Shown here in pieces: positions 5,683 to 13,221 of a stretch of 16,946 bases of DNA. Under the pieces are notes generated by a model. It was not told the DNA's origin and made no database searches. It was given only the letters and a program-made list of their open reading frames with translations. The DNA is taken from positions 1 through 16,946 of the forward strand of contig CAZMCC010000085.1 in assembly GCA_964564695.1 (NCBI GenBank). Reading direction: 5' to 3'. Source of the stretch: CAZMCC01 sp964564695. GTDB lineage: Bacteria > Planctomycetota > Phycisphaerae > Phycisphaerales > UBA1924. Numbering within the stretch: position 1 is the stretch's first letter; every line of letters begins with the position of its first letter. Made by a program: the position numbers and the translations under genes.

Positions 5683-8202
5683 ATGGCCGACGCGACCGAT
5701 CAGCCTGTGCCCGGCGCGCTCTGCGGCGCCTCGCCCGACCCGGCCGCCGCACAGCGCACCGAGCTGATCCTGCGCCAGATCGAGGCGCTCCCGACGCTCC
5801 CCGCCGTCGCCACGCGCCTGCTCAAGCTCACCGCCGACGACAACGCCGACATGCGTCAAGTGGTCCGGCTCATCGAGTCCGACCCCGCCCTCAGCTCCAA
5901 GGTCCTCGCACTCTCGTCCGGCGCGTGGCTCGGCGTCTCGCACCCCGTGTCCACCATCGACCGCGCCGTCGTCATGATGGGCATGCAGACCGTCCGCGCC
6001 GCCGTGCTCAGCGTCCAGGTCATGGAATGGTCACGCCAGACCGGCGCCGAACCCGCGAATGCCCGCGCCGCCGCCCGGCGCCGGCGGCGCCAGCGCCCCG
6101 AGCTCAGCCCTGAGCACGCCGAGTTCGACCGCGACGGCTTCTGGCGCCACTCGATCGCCGTCGCCGTGTGCGCCGAGCTCTTGTGCTACGAGATCCCCAA
6201 GCTCGACGGGCGCCGTCGCCTCCACGAGATCGCCGGCGAGGCCTTCACCGCCGGCCTGCTCCACGACCTGGGCAAGCTCGCCCTCGCCGTCGCGCTCCCC
6301 AAGGCGTACGGCCGTCTGTGCGCCCTCGCCTACCAGAGCCAGGGGAACATCGCCGAGATCGAGCGTTCGGTGCTCGGCCTCGACCACCACACCGCCGGCA
6401 AGCGCCTCGCCGAGCACTGGGGCCTGCCCCCGGGCATCCGCGACGCGGTGTGGCTGCACGCCCTGCGCCCCGGCTCTCTCCCCTCGACGCTGGGCGAAGA
6501 CTCCGACCGCCCCGAGAACGTGCGCACCATCGTGGGGATCGTCGCCCTCGCCGACGCGATCTGCCGCTGGCTGCACGTCGGCTGGTCGGGCAACTTCACG
6601 CCGCCGCAGATCAGCACGATCTGCGACGACCTTGACGTCGAGCCCGCCCTCATCGAGATCATCGCCCCGCGCATCCACGAAGGCCTCGCCCACCGCTGCA
6701 AAGACCTGGGCCTGGGCGACGCCCCGAGCACCGCGCTGCTCCTCGAATCCGTGCTCGCGGCCAACGAGCAGCTCGGGCGCCTCACCACGCTGCTGAGCAA
6801 GAAGTCCGCCACGCCTCCCGCGCCCGTTGCGCCCGCGCCCGCATCGTCGGCCCCCGCGTCGCCCCCGCTGCCCTCGCGCTCGGCCAACGTCATCGAAGCC
6901 CTCACGTCCTTCCACCGCGCCTTTGGCCGCCCCGGCAGGCCGCCCGCGCCCGAAGACGTCTTCTCCGCCGTCGTCGCCTCCGCCGCCGCCGCGCTGGGCC
7001 CCGGCTTCTATGCCGGCGTCTACGAGCTCACGCCCCTGGAAGCCCCCGAACTCAACGGCCCCGGCTGGGTGCTCGTCACCTTCCGACCCGACGGCACGCC
7101 CTCGGGCGCCGCCGTCGTGCAGCCCCCCGCCGGCGCCGACAAGTCGCCCCAGCGACTCGCAAACGTCTTCGACGACCGCGCCGCCGCCTCGCCGCTTCCT
7201 CCGCCCGTGTTCGCCGGCTGGCTCGCGCCGGTGATCGGGCCCTCGCTGGGCGGCGCGGAGCTGCGCTGCATCCGCCTCGCCGCCGAGCCCGGCCACGCCG
7301 CGGTCCTCGTCCACGACCGCGGCCCTGCCGTCAGCCGGTTCCCCGCTGACGAGCTCAACGTGCTCGTCGGCGCCTGGTCCGCCGCGCTCACGACGGCCTG
7401 TGCATACGACCGCACGCGCCGCCTCAGCGAGGACCTGGCCAGCACCAACGCCGCCCTCGCCAACGCGCAGAACCGCCTCGCCGAGGCCGAGTCGATGGCC
7501 CGCCTGGGCGAGCTCACCGCCGGCGCCGCCCACGAGATGAACAACCCGCTCGCCATCATCAGCGGGCGGGCCCAGCAGATGGTCCCCAAACTCGTCGACC
7601 CCGCCCTGCGCACCTCCGCGCAGGCCATCGTCGACGCCTCCAGCCGCCTCAGCGGACTCATCAAGCGCCTCAACCTCATCGCGACCCCGCCGAGGCCCAC
7701 CATCGAGTCCGTCGGCGTCACCGATCTCCTGGGTCTCGTCGTCCGCGACGCCAAGGAGCGCACCCAGTCCCGCGGCGCCCGCGACCCCGTGGCCCCCGTC
7801 TGGCTCACCGTGGGTGAGCCCGTGCCCCCGATCTGGGTCGACCCCGGCCTCGTCCGCCTCGCCCTCGTCGAGCTCGTCGTCAACGCCATGGAGTGCGGCG
7901 CCAGCTCGCGCGTCGAGCTGCTCCCCTCGCCCCGCCCCGGCGGCGGGCTGCTCCTGCGCATCAAGGACGACGGCCCGGGCCTCACCCCCCGCGCCCGCGC
8001 CCACGCCTTCGACCCGTTCTTCTCGGACAAGCCCGCCGGGCGCCAGTCCGGCCTGGGCCTCCCCACCGCGCGCACGCTCATCGAGCTGCACGCGGGGCAC
8101 ATCCGCCTTGAGAGCCCCGACTCTGGGGGCACCATCGCCATCATCGAGCTCCCCGGCCTCCCCCCGCGCTCGCAGGCCGCCGCGAAGCGCCAGGCCGCGT
8201 AA
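5683..8202 (+). CDS. HDOD domain protein fused to a sensor histidine kinase
   Basis: An 839-residue soluble protein with no clear membrane segment. Residues ~25-250 form an HDOD domain (EALPTLPAVATRLLKL; SDPALSSKVL) that retains an HD pair (H194-D195, GLLHDLGKL), with an Arg-rich stretch inserted at ~127-134. A Pro/Ala linker (~376-398) leads to a GAF-like region (~400-575, weak call) and a short coiled coil. The HisKA helix follows with phosphoacceptor H617 (GAAHEMNNPLAI). The HATPase domain has an N-box with N734 (VVNAMECG), D763 (DDGPGL), an F-box (FDPFF) and GLGL (790-793). It probably phosphorylates the adjacent HTH-receiver protein. The input signal is unknown. ATG 5683 has GAGG 12 nt upstream, a little distant, but the previous gene and the HDOD start leave little choice. 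Confidence 0.9.
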   Translation: MADATDQPVPGALCGASPDPAAAQRTELILRQIEALPTLPAVATRLLKLTADDNADMRQVVRLIESDPALSSKVLALSSGAWLGVSHPVSTIDRAVVMMGMQTVRAAVLSVQVMEWSRQTGAEPANARAAARRRRRQRPELSPEHAEFDRDGFWRHSIAVAVCAELLCYEIPKLDGRRRLHEIAGEAFTAGLLHDLGKLALAVALPKAYGRLCALAYQSQGNIAEIERSVLGLDHHTAGKRLAEHWGLPPGIRDAVWLHALRPGSLPSTLGEDSDRPENVRTIVGIVALADAICRWLHVGWSGNFTPPQISTICDDLDVEPALIEIIAPRIHEGLAHRCKDLGLGDAPSTALLLESVLAANEQLGRLTTLLSKKSATPPAPVAPAPASSAPASPPLPSRSANVIEALTSFHRAFGRPGRPPAPEDVFSAVVASAAAALGPGFYAGVYELTPLEAPELNGPGWVLVTFRPDGTPSGAAVVQPPAGADKSPQRLANVFDDRAAASPLPPPVFAGWLAPVIGPSLGGAELRCIRLAAEPGHAAVLVHDRGPAVSRFPADELNVLVGAWSAALTTACAYDRTRRLSEDLASTNAALANAQNRLAEAESMARLGELTAGAAHEMNNPLAIISGRAQQMVPKLVDPALRTSAQAIVDASSRLSGLIKRLNLIATPPRPTIESVGVTDLLGLVVRDAKERTQSRGARDPVAPVWLTVGEPVPPIWVDPGLVRLALVELVVNAMECGASSRVELLPSPRPGGGLLLRIKDDGPGLTPRARAHAFDPFFSDKPAGRQSGLGLPTARTLIELHAGHIRLESPDSGGTIAIIELPGLPPRSQAAAKRQAA

Positions 8203-8525
8203 TCGAGCGTCCATAAATCGCTGAAAGACTCTCGCCCGCTCGCGCATTCTCGCACGGAGTGTCCGCGCACCCGCCGCGAGTCCGCTCTAGTCGCCATGCG
8301 CAAAAGAGTTCTCGCTGCCATCGCGAGTTCTCGTCCGTTCAAGCCGAGATTTCGGACGCCCGATTCACTGCGTGTGATATCTCACGCGTCCTCCGGTAAC
8401 GCCAGTAGACAGCAAGCTTTGGCGAGCGCGTGCGACGTGTGCAGCCTGGCCCGCGCGCTTGTGGCCGCCTTTGTCTTGCCGCCCGCGCCGACCGCCGGTT
8501 TCTTCCCGATGGGTGGAGCACAGCA
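8203..8525. other. Intergenic region between kinase gene and GAF gene
   Basis: No convincing gene is seen. Two features stand out. GAGTTCTCG is directly repeated at 8306-8314 and 8325-8333, 19 bp start to start. CGTGTGATATCTCACG at 8371-8386 is a 16-bp dyad broken by one symmetric mismatch. The stretch may hold the promoter and operator of the GAF gene, but no good -35/-10 pair was found. Confidence 0.45.
8371..8386. promoter_or_regulatory. Near-perfect 16-bp dyad, candidate operator
   Basis: CGTG-T-GATATC-T-CACG reads the same on both strands except for one symmetric T/T position. It lies 140 bp upstream of the GAF gene and just downstream of paired GAGTTCTCG direct repeats. Binding protein unknown; the HTH-receiver protein encoded upstream is a possible but untested candidate. 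Confidence 0.35.
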
Positions 8526-9113
8526 ATGACGCGAGTGCCACCCATGCGACAGATCACCCTTGCGTTGGAATTCGACGGCCTCATCCGCCAGGAACTCGAC
8601 ATCGAGGCCCTGCTCAGGCGGACTCTCGAGTTCGTTCTCGCCCGGTGCGGCGCGACGAATGCGGCCGTCTTCCTCCCCACCACCGCCGGAGACTACTCCC
8701 TCGGAGCGTACGTCAACTACGACTGCCCAAAGGACACGGCAGACGTCCTGCTCGACCACCTCGCGAACACCGCCGCCCCGCGGATCGCCGAGCTCCCGAG
8801 CCCCCTGCACCTCACCGACCCCCAGGGCGTCGCCCGCACCCTGGGTGACGACGCGGGCTGGCTGGGCGATTCCCACGCCCTGGCCCTGCCCTGCCGGCAC
8901 GAGGGCGAAACCCTCGCCGCCGTGCTCCTCTTCCGCGATAAGCGGACCCCCTACACCGGCACCACGATCCAGCAGATGCGGACCGTAAGCGACCTCTTCG
9001 CGGCCCAGCTCTCCCGGGTCATCCGCATCCACCACCGCCACCTCCCCAAGGACAAGTGGGGGGCCCTAGGCGATCCCGATCACGGGCGCGACGACGACTC
9101 CCTCGCCGCATGA
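8526..9113 (+). CDS. GAF domain-containing protein
   Basis: A 195-residue soluble protein that is essentially a single GAF domain (residues ~10-170). Visible elements are the N-terminal helix (IRQELDIEALLRRTLEFVLA), ligand-pocket strands (ATNAAVFLPT; SLGAYVNYDC), HALALPCRHEGETLAAVLLF, and the closing helix (IQQMRTVSDLFAAQLSRVI). There is no output domain, so it would act as a small-molecule or redox sensor, or as an adaptor for another protein. It follows the HDOD/kinase gene on the same strand after ~320 nt, which suggests a shared signalling role but probably separate transcription. Start ATG 8526 is supported by GGTGGAG, with GGAG 7 nt upstream. The last ~25 residues are charged and probably disordered. 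Ligand unknown. Confidence 0.82.
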   Translation: MTRVPPMRQITLALEFDGLIRQELDIEALLRRTLEFVLARCGATNAAVFLPTTAGDYSLGAYVNYDCPKDTADVLLDHLANTAAPRIAELPSPLHLTDPQGVARTLGDDAGWLGDSHALALPCRHEGETLAAVLLFRDKRTPYTGTTIQQMRTVSDLFAAQLSRVIRIHHRHLPKDKWGALGDPDHGRDDDSLAA

Positions 9114-9132
9114 GGCCGCCCCACGGGCGGCC
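9114..9132. terminator. Hairpin shared by the convergent GAF and ispD genes
   Basis: GGCCGCCC (9114-9121) and GGGCGGCC (9125-9132) form a perfect 8-bp stem with a CAC loop, starting immediately after the GAF stop codon and ending 5 bp before the ispD stop. It fills the 23-bp gap, so it probably acts on both transcripts. No T tract is present on either side. Confidence 0.6.
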
Positions 9133-9136
9133 GAAC

Positions 9137-9940
9137 TCAGAATTTCTTGTGCGTCGCCCGCTCCGTCGGCCCGCTCAGCCCCAGAATCCGGCGCGCCAGT
9201 TCGACGTCCCCCGGGACGGTTACTTTGATATTTGTTCGCTCGCCCTCGACCACCACCACGGGGTGGCCCAGCTTTTCCACAAGCTGGGAGTCGTCGGTGC
9301 TGCTCATGTCGGCCTGACCGTACGCGCGGCGTAATACATCGATTTCGAACACCTGAGGCGTCTGCACGGACACCAGGTTTTCGCGATTGACGGTCTCTGC
9401 AACGCGGCGCGCCCACCCCCCTGTTTGAGTGCCAAGGATCGCCGCGAGCGGGTCGTCGCCGGCGTCCGCGACCGGCGCGGGGTCCACCCTTTTGACGGTG
9501 TCTGACACGGGGAAGCCCGGCACGGCCGCACCGTGCCTGTCGGCGGCGGCCATCACGCGATCGATGAGGTGCTGTGACGCGCACGGGCGCGCGGCATCGT
9601 GCACCGCGATGTGCGTAAAGCCCTGTCCGGTCGGCACCTGCGCCAGCGCGTTGCGCACGGTTTCCCAGCGGTGTTCGGCGCCGCCGGCGCACAGGGTGAC
9701 GCCCAGCAGGGACAGCCGATCGGCGTGGCGCAGCCTGAAGGCCGCCATCGCCTCGGGATCAGCGGGGCCGGCAACGACGATGAGCGCAACATCTGCGCGA
9801 TTGGAGAACAGCTCAACTGTTCGGTGCAACAGAGGTCTGCCTCCGAGATCCTCGTCGAGCTTGGAGCGATTGGCCGCGATCGGCTCGGTGTTGAAGCGGC
9901 GCGAGGCGCCGGCGGCGGGGATGATGATGGCAAGTTTCAT
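9137..9940 (-). CDS. ispD: 2-C-methyl-D-erythritol 4-phosphate cytidylyltransferase
   Basis: IspD joins CTP and MEP to give CDP-methylerythritol in the non-mevalonate isoprenoid pathway. The 267-residue protein shows the CTP-binding start IIPAAGASRRF (6-16) with K27, GGAEHRWETV (86-95), HDAARP (114-119), SDTVKRVD (146-153), VQTPQVF (192-198), STDDSQLVE (214-222) and the closing NIKVTVPGDVELA (237-249). A loop of about 25 residues before QTPQ (154-180) is longer than usual. ATG 9940 is preferred; a TTG two codons upstream is also in frame, and neither has a recognisable ribosome binding site. The usual partner ispF is not adjacent. It is divergent from the DUF11 lipoprotein gene and convergent with the GAF gene. 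Confidence 0.92.
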   Translation of the reverse strand: MKLAIIIPAAGASRRFNTEPIAANRSKLDEDLGGRPLLHRTVELFSNRADVALIVVAGPADPEAMAAFRLRHADRLSLLGVTLCAGGAEHRWETVRNALAQVPTGQGFTHIAVHDAARPCASQHLIDRVMAAADRHGAAVPGFPVSDTVKRVDPAPVADAGDDPLAAILGTQTGGWARRVAETVNRENLVSVQTPQVFEIDVLRRAYGQADMSSTDDSQLVEKLGHPVVVVEGERTNIKVTVPGDVELARRILGLSGPTERATHKKF

Positions 9941-10008
9941 ATGCAACTATGGTTCAGTTCATTGTTTGTGCACAGACAGCGAAACAGGGGATATACGCCA
10001 CATGAAGG

Positions 10009-10037
10009 TTGACATTCTCCGGCCGTTCCAGAATACT
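10009..10037 (+). promoter_or_regulatory. Sigma-70-type promoter for the DUF11 lipoprotein gene
   Basis: TTGACA (10009-10014) matches the -35 consensus exactly. A 17-bp spacer leads to AATACT (10032-10037), 4 of 6 matches to the -10 consensus. Transcription would start near 10044 and give a leader of about 190 nt. Confidence 0.6.
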
Positions 10038-10083
10038 TGAACACGGGCCGTCTCCGTGATTCTTACGGCGGCGTCGGGGTGCT

Positions 10084-10181
10084 CCGAACGGTTCGGGCAC
10101 GCGGGGGAGCAACAGTGGGATTCCGGCCGGGTCCTCTTTGGACTCGAATTCCGGAATCCGGGTACTACAGGGAACGGTCCC
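10084..10181 (+). promoter_or_regulatory. Structured 5' leader of the DUF11 lipoprotein gene
   Basis: Three inverted repeats lie between the promoter and the start codon. The first is CCGAAC-G-GTTCGG (10084-10096). The second is a nested structure with perfect 9-bp outer arms GGATTCCGG (10118-10126) and CCGGAATCC (10151-10159), enclosing GGGTCC (10129-10134) and GGACTC (10140-10145). The third is a short GGGA/TCCC hairpin (10170-10181). They could be DNA operators or RNA structures; no known riboswitch class is recognised. Confidence 0.45.
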
Positions 10182-10235
10182 CGTCAGCCCCACGCTCGGG
10201 TCGTCACCGACTCGAGCACCAGCGAGGAAAGAACT

Positions 10236-11885
10236 ATGAAGCGGACAGGAATGTGGCTTTTCGCGGCGATGATGACCGCCGGCACGCTGGCACTCAGCGG
10301 GATGAGCGGCTGCGCGAACGACTCGGCGAAGCAGGCGAAGAACGACCCGTCGGATTGGAACGATCGGTTCCCCGATCCCGAAACCGTGCGCGTGCGCGAC
10401 CGTCGTGACGACGTGCCGCCGCCCAAGCCCGCGCCCGCCCCGGTCGCGGCCAAGCCCGCCCCGGCTCCGGCTCCCAAGCCCATGGGCTGCAGCGGGATCA
10501 TCTACATCCCCACCGGCGATCGCGCCTCCAGCGGCCTGTCGATCGAGAAGTCCTGGCCCTGCGAGATGCAGGCCGGCCAGGAGTTCACCTTTGACATCTG
10601 CGCGACGAACATCACCAGCGGCACCTCGCTCAGCGACGTCGTCGTGATCGACGAGTCCCCCGCGGGCCTCAAGATCGTCAAGACCGAGCCCGCGATCACC
10701 GCCGGTCAGCAGATGACCTGGAACGTCGGCACCCTCGCCCCGGGCGAGAAGAAGTGCCTCAAGGTGACCGCGGTCGCCATGAACGCCGGCACGCTCACGA
10801 ACTGCTGGACTGGCCGCTACAGCCTGTCGCAGTGCATCACGATGACCGTGACGAACCCGGCCCTCAAGATCACCAAGACGATGCCCGCCGAGGTCCTCCT
10901 CTGCGACAACATCCCGATCACGATCGAGGTCACCAACACCGGCACGGGCGTCGCCCGTGACGTGAAGGTCACCGACAACCTGCCCGCCGGCCTCAAGACC
11001 ACCTCCGGCCAGCAGCAGGTCACCCTCGACGCCGGCAGCCTCGCCGCCGGCCAGAGCCGCAAGTTCGACATCATTGCCAAGGCCGACAAGACCGGCACCT
11101 TCTCCAACAGCGCGACCGCCGCGGCCGCCGGCGGCCTCACCGCCACCACGACCGCCGTCTCCACCAAGGTCAGCCAGCCGGTCCTCACCCTCAAGGCCGA
11201 GTGCCCCGGCACGATCCTGATCGGTCGCCAGGCGACCTTCAAGCTCACCGTCGGCAACACCGGCGACGCGACCTGCAACAACACGACCGTGAGCGTCCCG
11301 CTCCCGGCCGGCACGCGGTTCGAGTCCGCCACCCAGGGCGGCGCCGCGGGCGCCAACGGCGTGACCTGGAACGCCGGGGCCGTCAAGCCCGGTGAGTCCA
11401 AGACCTTTGAGTTCACCGTCCGCTCCATGAGCGGCGCGGGCAACATTGTCATCAACGCCAGCGCCAGCTGCGTGTGCGCCAACCCCGTCACCGCGACCTG
11501 CTCCACGCCGGTCCAGGGCTCGCCTGACATCGGCACGCTGCTGACCGACGCCGACGGCGTCGTGCTCGTCGGCGACAACCACACCTACACCTACGAAGTC
11601 CAGAACCAGGGTCAGGTCGACCTGACCAACGTCAAGGTCGTCGTCACCCTGCCCGAGGGCCTCGAGTTCGTCTCCAGCACCGCTCCGAAGGCCCCGACGG
11701 TCGACGGGCGCAAGCTTATCTTCACCGGCGTCACCGGCGTCCTCAAGCCGGGCGACCGCCCGACGTTCTCGCTCGTCTGCAAGGCCACGACCCCGGGCGA
11801 GAAGCTCGTGATCTCCGAGACCACCGCCGACCAGCTCAAGAACGCGGTCCGCGACGACGAGCTCACCAACTTCGTCCCGCGGTAA
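10236..11885 (+). CDS. Secreted lipoprotein with four DUF11 repeats, OmcB-like
   Basis: A 549-residue exported protein. The signal peptide (MKRTGMWLFAAMMTAGTLAL) ends in a lipobox-like MSGC with C26 as the lipidated residue. A Pro/Ala/Lys linker (~65-90) is followed by four immunoglobulin-like DUF11 repeats starting near residues 97, 208, 315 and 428, each ~105-115 residues. Each repeat has the N.G...+.V.V.D.LP.G core and a PGE/AGQ strand near its end. About 15 cysteines are spread through the repeats (for example SCVCAN in repeat 3), unusual for a generic DUF11 protein. Repeat 2 and the C-terminus closely recall the chlamydial cysteine-rich envelope protein OmcB, from memory and not aligned. 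It is probably a periplasmic or surface structural protein. ATG 10236 has GAGGA 7 nt upstream. Confidence 0.85.
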   Translation: MKRTGMWLFAAMMTAGTLALSGMSGCANDSAKQAKNDPSDWNDRFPDPETVRVRDRRDDVPPPKPAPAPVAAKPAPAPAPKPMGCSGIIYIPTGDRASSGLSIEKSWPCEMQAGQEFTFDICATNITSGTSLSDVVVIDESPAGLKIVKTEPAITAGQQMTWNVGTLAPGEKKCLKVTAVAMNAGTLTNCWTGRYSLSQCITMTVTNPALKITKTMPAEVLLCDNIPITIEVTNTGTGVARDVKVTDNLPAGLKTTSGQQQVTLDAGSLAAGQSRKFDIIAKADKTGTFSNSATAAAAGGLTATTTAVSTKVSQPVLTLKAECPGTILIGRQATFKLTVGNTGDATCNNTTVSVPLPAGTRFESATQGGAAGANGVTWNAGAVKPGESKTFEFTVRSMSGAGNIVINASASCVCANPVTATCSTPVQGSPDIGTLLTDADGVVLVGDNHTYTYEVQNQGQVDLTNVKVVVTLPEGLEFVSSTAPKAPTVDGRKLIFTGVTGVLKPGDRPTFSLVCKATTPGEKLVISETTADQLKNAVRDDELTNFVPR

Positions 11886-11931
11886 TCGATCGGGCCTGAT
11901 CGGTTCTCGCTAGACCCCAACGACCCCCCCC

Positions 11932-11970
11932 GACCCCGCGGCGCTCGAACGCCGCGGGGTCTTTCTTTTT
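11932..11970 (+). terminator. Rho-independent terminator of the DUF11 lipoprotein gene
   Basis: GACCCCGCGGCG (11932-11943) and CGCCGCGGGGTC (11950-11961) form a perfect 12-bp stem with a CTCGAA loop, followed at once by TTTCTTTTT (11962-11970). It begins 46 bp after the stop codon. Confidence 0.93.
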
Positions 11971-11995
11971 GGATCGTGCACGGCGCTGCGCACTT

Positions 11996-12079
11996 GGAAC
12001 GTGCGGCTTGCGTTCCGCGCCCGTGCGCGTCACACTGGCGGGCGTGAGGGTTTGCCCGAAGCGCCGCTGGAAGCGCTTC
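11996..12079. promoter_or_regulatory. Inverted repeats upstream of mscL
   Basis: GGAACG (11996-12001) and CGTTCC (12011-12016) are separated by 9 bp, and GAAGCGCTTC (12070-12079) is a perfect 10-bp palindrome 34 bp before the mscL start. They may be operators; no -35/-10 pair was convincing. Confidence 0.3.
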
Positions 12080-12112
12080 ACCCACGGGCGACCTTCGCAG
12101 GGAGCTTCTGCC

Positions 12113-12562
12113 ATGGGACTGCTCAAGGAATTCCGCGAGTTCGCGATGCGCGGCAACGTGATCGACCTCGCCGTCGCCGTGATCATCGGGGCGGCGTTCG
12201 GCAAGATCGTCGCGTCGATGGTTGAGGACGTGATCATGCCGATGATCGGCATCGTCTACAAGGCCGACTTCACGAACCTGTTCTACCCGCTCAGCAAGGA
12301 AGTGCGTGAAGCGGTCGCCGAGAACTCGAACCTTGGCCTCGAAGCCGCCCGCAAGATCGGCCCCGTGCTCGCCTGGGGCAACTTCGTCACGATCATCATC
12401 AACTTCGTGATCGTCGCGTTCTGCATCTTCCTGGTCATCAAGGCGATGAACACGGCCAAGAAGCGCTTCGAGAAGCAGGAAGCCGCCGCCCCGCCGCCGC
12501 CCCCCGCGGCCGACGTGGTGCTGCTGACCGAGATCCGCGACCTGCTGAAGCAGGGGCGGTGA
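12113..12562 (+). CDS. mscL: Large-conductance mechanosensitive channel
   Basis: MscL is the inner-membrane pentameric channel that opens under membrane tension and releases solutes during hypo-osmotic shock. The 149-residue protein has the amphipathic N-terminal helix (MGLLKEFREFAMRGN, 1-15), the highly conserved TM1 (VIDLAVAVIIGAAFGKIVAS, 16-35) ending in VIMPMIG, a periplasmic loop (47-82) and TM2 (FVTIIINFVIVAFCIFLVIK, 91-110). It closes with a cytoplasmic Pro-rich linker and a C-terminal bundle helix (LLTEIRDLL). Length and layout are normal for the family. ATG 12113 has GGGAG 8 nt upstream. The gene appears monocistronic: a strong terminator precedes it and a REP pair follows its stop by 7 nt. 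Confidence 0.96.
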   Translation: MGLLKEFREFAMRGNVIDLAVAVIIGAAFGKIVASMVEDVIMPMIGIVYKADFTNLFYPLSKEVREAVAENSNLGLEAARKIGPVLAWGNFVTIIINFVIVAFCIFLVIKAMNTAKKRFEKQEAAAPPPPPAADVVLLTEIRDLLKQGR

Positions 12563-12569
12563 GCGGGTT

Positions 12570-12649
12570 GATCCGAGCCTCCCGCGCGAGCGGGAGGTGT
12601 TGGACGTTCGTGCGCACAGGACCTCCCGCTTGCGCGGGACGCTCGGATC
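12570..12649. repeat. REPIN: two inverted copies of a 29-bp REP-type palindrome
   Basis: Copy 1 (12570-12598) and the reverse complement of copy 2 (12621-12649) agree at 27 of 29 positions and are separated by 22 bp. Each copy has a head (GATCCGAGC) and its own hairpin: CCTCCCGC-GCGA-GCGGGAGG in copy 1 and TCCCGC-TTGC-GCGGGA in copy 2. The two heads pair with each other over 9 bp, closing the whole element. It sits between convergent mscL and the GNAT gene and overlaps the GNAT stop codon by 2 bp, so it may also end both transcripts. Confidence 0.82.
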
Positions 12650-13181
12650 AGAGCGTCTTGCTCATGATCGCGCTGGTGTAGTTCGTCTCGGGCCAGTGGT
12701 GCGTCTCGACCACGCGGTAGCCGCGCCGCTGGTACATCTCGACCAGCCACGTCGCCGGTTGCGGCGTCGACAACGCCAGCTCCGTCGCTCCGGTCGCGCG
12801 GGCCCGCTCCTCGGTCTTCTCGATCAGCACCCCGCCGATCCCGCGCCCCTGCACCTCGGGCTCGACCGCGAGCTGCGAAAAGCTCGCCACGCCGGGTGAG
12901 TCAAACCACGGCGTGCCGCCCGTGTGCCCCGCGTCCTTGAACAGGATCGTGCCGACGACCTTGCCCAGATACGTGGCGACGTAGCACTCGCCCCCGGCGA
13001 TCCGCTTGCGGGTGACTTCCTCGGGCTGGAACCCGGAAAGGGCCCGCAGGCCGCGGTCGACGTGGGTCTTGTACGCGCGGTGGAGCATCGCGGTGACGTG
13101 CGCGAGCGAGTCGGCGTCCCCGAGGGGGCGGACGCGGACCTTGGAGGCGAGCTTGGTCGTGGGGGGGGCGGGGTCGGTCAC
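12648..13181 (-). CDS. GNAT family N-acetyltransferase
   Basis: A 177-residue acetyl-CoA-dependent acetyltransferase of unknown substrate. The acetyl-CoA-binding core is FSQLAVEPEVQGRGIGGVLI (101-120), with the Q/R-x-x-G-x-G signature at QGRGIG (111-116). The final part carries the typical MYQRRGYRVVET (149-160) strand-turn of motif B. Upstream strands (CYVATYLGKVVGTILFKD) fit the fold. The start is uncertain: no ATG exists near the domain start. GTG 13181 gives a normal-sized protein, GTG 13202 or 13205 would add seven or eight residues, and none has a ribosome binding site. It is divergent from the hicAB-like unit, whose -35 box lies 40 bp away. Small-molecule or protein acetylation cannot be distinguished. 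Confidence 0.82.
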   Translation of the reverse strand: MTDPAPPTTKLASKVRVRPLGDADSLAHVTAMLHRAYKTHVDRGLRALSGFQPEEVTRKRIAGGECYVATYLGKVVGTILFKDAGHTGGTPWFDSPGVASFSQLAVEPEVQGRGIGGVLIEKTEERARATGATELALSTPQPATWLVEMYQRRGYRVVETHHWPETNYTSAIMSKTL

Positions 13182-13221
13182 GGGGGGATGGTAAACGTAC
13201 ACCACGTCGCCGAGCAATTGG

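Noticed and set aside
6031..8247. Long minus-strand open frame opposite the HDOD/kinase gene
   Set aside because: No motifs, strongly biased composition, and complete overlap with a gene carrying H, N, D and G boxes in order.
10084..10096. CCGAACGGTTCGG as a LexA box
   Set aside because: The half-sites resemble the CGAAC-GTTCG Gram-positive form but are 1 bp apart instead of 4, and the downstream gene is not a DNA-repair gene.
9954..11582. Minus-strand frame opposite the DUF11 lipoprotein gene
   Set aside because: Asp/Gly/Arg-rich shadow translation. The + strand gene has promoter, ribosome binding site, signal peptide and terminator.
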